Below are positions 60,055 through 64,000 of a stretch of 64,000 nucleotides of DNA, in pieces; position 1 is the stretch's first letter, and each line of letters opens with the position of its first letter. Under the pieces are notes generated by a model. The model saw nothing but the letters and a program-made list of their open reading frames with translations, was not told the origin of the DNA and did not search any database. The translations under genes were made by a program, and so were the position numbers. The DNA is from CAZUGO01 sp964619935 (lineage in GTDB: Bacteria; Planctomycetota; Phycisphaerae; UBA1845; CAIVHJ01), in NCBI GenBank assembly GCA_964619935.1, contig CAZUGO010000014.1, positions 52,816-116,815 of the forward strand, written 5' to 3'.

Positions 60055-61332
60055 ATGACAATCGTGGTCATCAAGAACATCGGTCGGCTCCTGGCGGTCC
60101 CGCCCGGCCCGCTCAGCGGTTCGCAAATGCGCCACGTTCCCGTCATCCAGTCGGCGGCGCTGGCCGTTGGCGACGGCATCATTCGCTGGTTCGGGCCGGA
60201 GTCCGAACTGCCCGCCGAATTCAATCTCGCCGCGGGATCGGAGGGTGACAACGGCGACAGGCTCGTGGATGCCGGCGGTGGCTGCGTGATTCCCGGACTC
60301 ATCGACTGCCACACGCACACCGTGTTCACCGGATCGCGCGAGCACGAATTCGTGCAGCGCATCGAGGGCCGCAGTTACCTGGAGATTGCCCAGTCCGGCG
60401 GTGGGATTCGCAGCACCATGCAGCAGGTTCGGGCGGCGTCCCGGCAGTCGTTGATGGACCAGGCCCAGGTCCGGTTGCGGACCATGCTCGCCGGTGGGGT
60501 GACCACCGTCGAGATCAAGAGCGGCTATGGACTCACCGTGGACGACGAACTCAAGATGCTCGAAGCCATCGCGGATCTCGATGCCCAGGTGCCGACCGAG
60601 CTGGTCGGGACCTACCTGGCCGCCCACACCGTACCGCCGGAGTTTGAAGGCGATCCTGACGGGTACCTCGACCAGGTCCTGGCTCCCGCCGTCTTGCAAC
60701 GCATCGCCAACGAGGGTTGGGCCGAATTCAGCGATGTCTTCTGCGAGCGCGGGGCGTTCGATATCGAGCGCTCCAGGCGGGTGTTGACCACCTGCCGGGC
60801 GTACGGACTGCTGCCGCGGATGCACGCCGATCAGATCACTCAGATGGGGGCCTCGCGCCTGGCGGCCGAGGTCCGGGCGGTCTCCGCCGACCATCTGGAA
60901 TGCATCGATGAACCCGCGTGTGCGGCGCTGAAGGCCGCCGGGACCATTGCCGTGCTGTTGCCGGCCTGCAGTTTTTTTTTGGGGGTCCCCCCAGCGCCGG
61001 CTCGGACCCTCATCGACTCCGGAGTCCCGGTGGCGTTGGCCACCGACTACAACCCGGGGTCCAGCATGGTGATGTCGTTGCCGTTAACCTTGAGCATCGC
61101 CTGCACCCAGATGCGGATGACCCCGACGGAATGCCTCACCGCCGCCACCGCCAATGCCGCCGCGGCGTTGAACCGCCAGGGCCGCATCGGGGCCATCGCG
61201 GTCGGCATGCAGGCCGACCTGGCGATTCTGGATGCCACCGGGTTCGAACAGTTCTGCTACGAAGTCGGCTGCTACCGGCTGCGCTGCGTGGTCAAGAATG
61301 GCCTGGTGGTGTTCGATGCCTCGATGCCTTGA
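60055..61332 (+). CDS. hutI: Imidazolonepropionase
   Basis: 425 aa from ATG 60055. Amidohydrolase with the metal-binding DCHTHTVFTGSREHEF near residue 85, VEIKSGYGLT and the histidine HADQI. It opens the imidazolone ring to give formiminoglutamate. The polyT-polyG run at about 60972-60985 encodes SFFLG without breaking the frame. Ends the operon; no hutG or hutF is next, so the final step is encoded elsewhere. Confidence 0.96.
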   Translation: MTIVVIKNIGRLLAVPPGPLSGSQMRHVPVIQSAALAVGDGIIRWFGPESELPAEFNLAAGSEGDNGDRLVDAGGGCVIPGLIDCHTHTVFTGSREHEFVQRIEGRSYLEIAQSGGGIRSTMQQVRAASRQSLMDQAQVRLRTMLAGGVTTVEIKSGYGLTVDDELKMLEAIADLDAQVPTELVGTYLAAHTVPPEFEGDPDGYLDQVLAPAVLQRIANEGWAEFSDVFCERGAFDIERSRRVLTTCRAYGLLPRMHADQITQMGASRLAAEVRAVSADHLECIDEPACAALKAAGTIAVLLPACSFFLGVPPAPARTLIDSGVPVALATDYNPGSSMVMSLPLTLSIACTQMRMTPTECLTAATANAAAALNRQGRIGAIAVGMQADLAILDATGFEQFCYEVGCYRLRCVVKNGLVVFDASMP

Positions 61333-61425
61333 CGCCGGACACGCGGCAAGGGCTGGCCGGCGTTGCGGTCCGTTCCGCAGCGGCGTGTGGTCTCAAGCGC
61401 CGGGTCAGAGCGCAGCCTGGGGTGT

Positions 61426-62034
61426 TCACGCCCCGCGCGCCGCCGTTCTGTTGCAGTGAATCACGCCGGCCGCTGTGAGCGCTCCCAAGGTGTTAAACAC
61501 CATGTCCAGCGAGGTATTGCCATACCCGCCAACGCCCGTTTCCGGAAACGTCAATACCGCGATGAACTCGACGATCTCGTTCAGCGACCCCAGCCCCATG
61601 CCGATCAAGACCACCATGGGATAGACCACTGCGTATCGCGCTCGATCGTTCAAGTAATGTCGGAGCAGGTCGTAGGCCAGCAGGGTGGTCACCCCGAAAC
61701 CCCAGAAATGCACTACCTGGTCGAACTTGAGAACGAACAGTTCGTCACCGCGATCGAAGATGGGAATCAGCCGTAGTGAATAGAGTACCGCCCCGTTCAC
61801 GACCAGGCCGCCGCCGGCCATGTGCAGCAGCCCCCACAGCGACATGCCCACCAGCACCGCGTAGCTGAACCGGGTGCGCTGCAGGGTTGCGAACATCAAG
61901 GCGAAGACCATCATCACCACCCCGACATAGAGCAGGAACTCCCGGTTGCCGGTTTGGATGAAGTACACGGAAAACGCCACCAGGTAACCCAGGGTGAAGA
62001 TGACGATGCCGATCTCTCCGCGACGGTAGGTCAT
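61426..62034 (-). CDS. DUF2238-family membrane protein
   Basis: 202 aa with about six hydrophobic segments. Landmarks match the DUF2238/YjdF-type family: WGLLHMAGGGLVVNG, FDQVVHFWGFGVTTLLAYDL, GMGLGSLNEIVEF, and GYGNTSLDMVFNTLGALTAA. The function is unknown; His and Asp in these motifs lie in or next to membrane segments. It is convergent with hutI, about 93 bp apart. Confidence 0.85.
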   Translation of the reverse strand: MTYRRGEIGIVIFTLGYLVAFSVYFIQTGNREFLLYVGVVMMVFALMFATLQRTRFSYAVLVGMSLWGLLHMAGGGLVVNGAVLYSLRLIPIFDRGDELFVLKFDQVVHFWGFGVTTLLAYDLLRHYLNDRARYAVVYPMVVLIGMGLGSLNEIVEFIAVLTFPETGVGGYGNTSLDMVFNTLGALTAAGVIHCNRTAARGA

Positions 62035-62425
62035 GGCGCGTCCTTTGAAACTGATGCCGCTGCGCTCGACACGGTATCCGATTTGCAGGCAGCTTCGTCG
62101 GGGGAACTTCCCGGCGGTCCGCGCAGCAGCCGTGTACCGAGCACAATACCAACGGCGGGTCCACGCAGCGAGCCGCCCGAGTTCAGTGTGCGTGACGGGC
62201 CCCTCGATTGCCGCGGACCCTTGGGGTCCACGCCGGCGCGCTTTCGAGGGCGGGATTGCAGAAGGCCCGCACCGGCTGCCTTTTGCGTCCGAGTCGGGCC
62301 ATGCTACAATCTCCGCCGTCGGGCAGCAGGTCAGGAGATGCCATTCGCCCGGGCGACGACCGTCAGGCTGCCGGAGTGCAGATGGAAGCCGACCGATCGC
62401 CTGCGCAGTCCGGTTGCAGCCCTAA
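62035..62425 (+). other. Gap between DUF2238 and tRNA-Ser, no gene seen
   Basis: This 391-bp stretch holds no convincing ORF; short frames have no recognisable domain. A promoter-like pair TTGCGT (62283-62288), 16-nt spacer, and TACAAT (62305-62310) could drive the tRNA, about 110 bp before its 5' end. Nothing else was found. Confidence 0.4.
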
Positions 62426-63457
<1,032 letters not shown>

Positions 63458-63464
<7 letters not shown>

Positions 63465-64000
63465 TCACGCTGTTGCCCATCCGGGTGACCACGATGGACA
63501 AGGATGGCCGGCCGGAGGAGGTGCTGACGTTAAAGACCTCGGTGACACCGAGCAAGAACGGCAGCAACGAGCCGACCGGCACCGAGAGCTATGCCAACAG
63601 CGACATGGCCTCGAGAACCAAAAACACCTACAACATCACCGGCATGCTCGAGAGCAGCGATCGCTACCACACGATGCCGGCCAGCGGCGACGGCACCCGT
63701 TACACCAATTACTACCGCACGGCGCGCGAGTACGACTCCATGGGCCGCCTGGAGTACACCATCGAGGATGTCGCTGATGAGTCCAGCCATGACCGCGAGC
63801 AGGTCCGGCAGTTTGCCTACGACTTCATGGGCCGGCGGACCCAGGTCAAGGAAGGAGTCAGTGACGACAGCCATGACATCAGCGGCGGCAAGCCGACGAT
63901 GGTCACTACCGCGGAATACTTCCACGACGATCCGGACAGCGACAGCACGCCGGAGCGCGGCGGCGGGGACGGCAACCTCCACTGGGTCCGCCAGTACTAC
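63458..64000 (+). CDS. RHS/YD-repeat protein fragment, both ends missing
   Basis: The frame runs from just after a TGA at 63455-63457 to the window end. It carries YD-repeat motifs (REYDSMGRLEYTIEDVADE and FAYDFMGRRTQVKEGVSDD) rich in Gly, Asp and Tyr. RHS proteins are large cell-surface or toxin-delivery shells, typically over 1000 aa, so this is an internal piece. Its left edge coincides with the broken N-terminus of the opposite-strand integrase, so at least one of these genes was cut. It continues beyond the right edge. Confidence 0.7.

Noticed and set aside
60972..60985. Frameshift in hutI at the polyT-polyG run
   Set aside because: The frame continues intact through the run (SFFLGV) and the conserved C-terminus follows.

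Overview
The window is GC-rich bacterial chromosome with dense coding on both strands. Gene content points to a free-living Gram-negative-type bacterium, most likely a planctomycete of the Phycisphaerae kind. The clues are double zinc-ribbon membrane proteins, pseudopilin genes, tandem YHS proteins, a ThiD2-ThiE fusion, an HldE-like fusion in reversed order, WD40 remnants and many lipoproteins. This assignment is inferred from gene content; there is no rRNA in the window.

Layout. 0-6 kb (minus strand): phenylacetyl-CoA epoxidase subunits paaC and paaD, followed by a pyruvate/branched-chain 2-oxoacid dehydrogenase operon (E1 alpha, E1 beta, E2, E3; E3 runs off the left edge). 6-11 kb (plus): zinc-ribbon membrane protein, two YHS metal-binding-type proteins and an NAD salvage pair (pncB-pncA). 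11-13.2 kb: a candidate small RNA and three pseudopilin genes. 13.3-18 kb (minus): paaA, an HTH protein, paaB, a DUF309 protein and a MutS2 without its Smr domain. 18-20.7 kb: an HU-like DNA-binding protein gene, a 22-bp tandem array of palindromic units, integrase and WD40 remnants, and tRNA-Ala. 20.9-33 kb: dnaE, a lipoprotein esterase, yidD, superoxide dismutase, a reversed heptose kinase/adenylyltransferase, yggS, trmB and small membrane or zinc-ribbon proteins. 33-43 kb: truB, a GH3-SDR pair, an efflux operon (ABC ATPase, adaptor, TolC) without a permease, and a sirtuin. 43-49.9 kb: thioredoxin-fold proteins and a cofactor run (ribBA, thiE fusion, homocysteine methyltransferase/MTHFR fusion). 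49.8-54.5 kb: guaB-lipoprotein-guaA and a PhzF protein. 54.5-56.7 kb: a second 22-bp palindromic array of unrelated sequence, a DEAD-box helicase and a truncated glycosyltransferase. 56.7-61.3 kb: histidine degradation hutH-hutU-hutI. 61.4-64 kb: a DUF2238 protein, tRNA-Ser, a 5'-truncated tyrosine integrase whose reading frame ends inside the tRNA, and an RHS/YD-repeat fragment running off the right edge.

How genes work together. The four epoxidase subunits PaaABCD are all present but lie in two clusters about 10 kb apart. NAD salvage, purine synthesis (guaB/guaA), histidine catabolism, riboflavin/thiamine synthesis and methionine/folate metabolism form compact operons. The two tRNA-linked integrase loci mark past mobile-element activity.

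The most interesting unexplained signals are the two 22-bp palindromic arrays, the promoter-structure-U-tract arrangement at 11.17-11.28 kb, the split paa locus and the stacked YHS domains. All calls come from reading the sequence; no database search was run.
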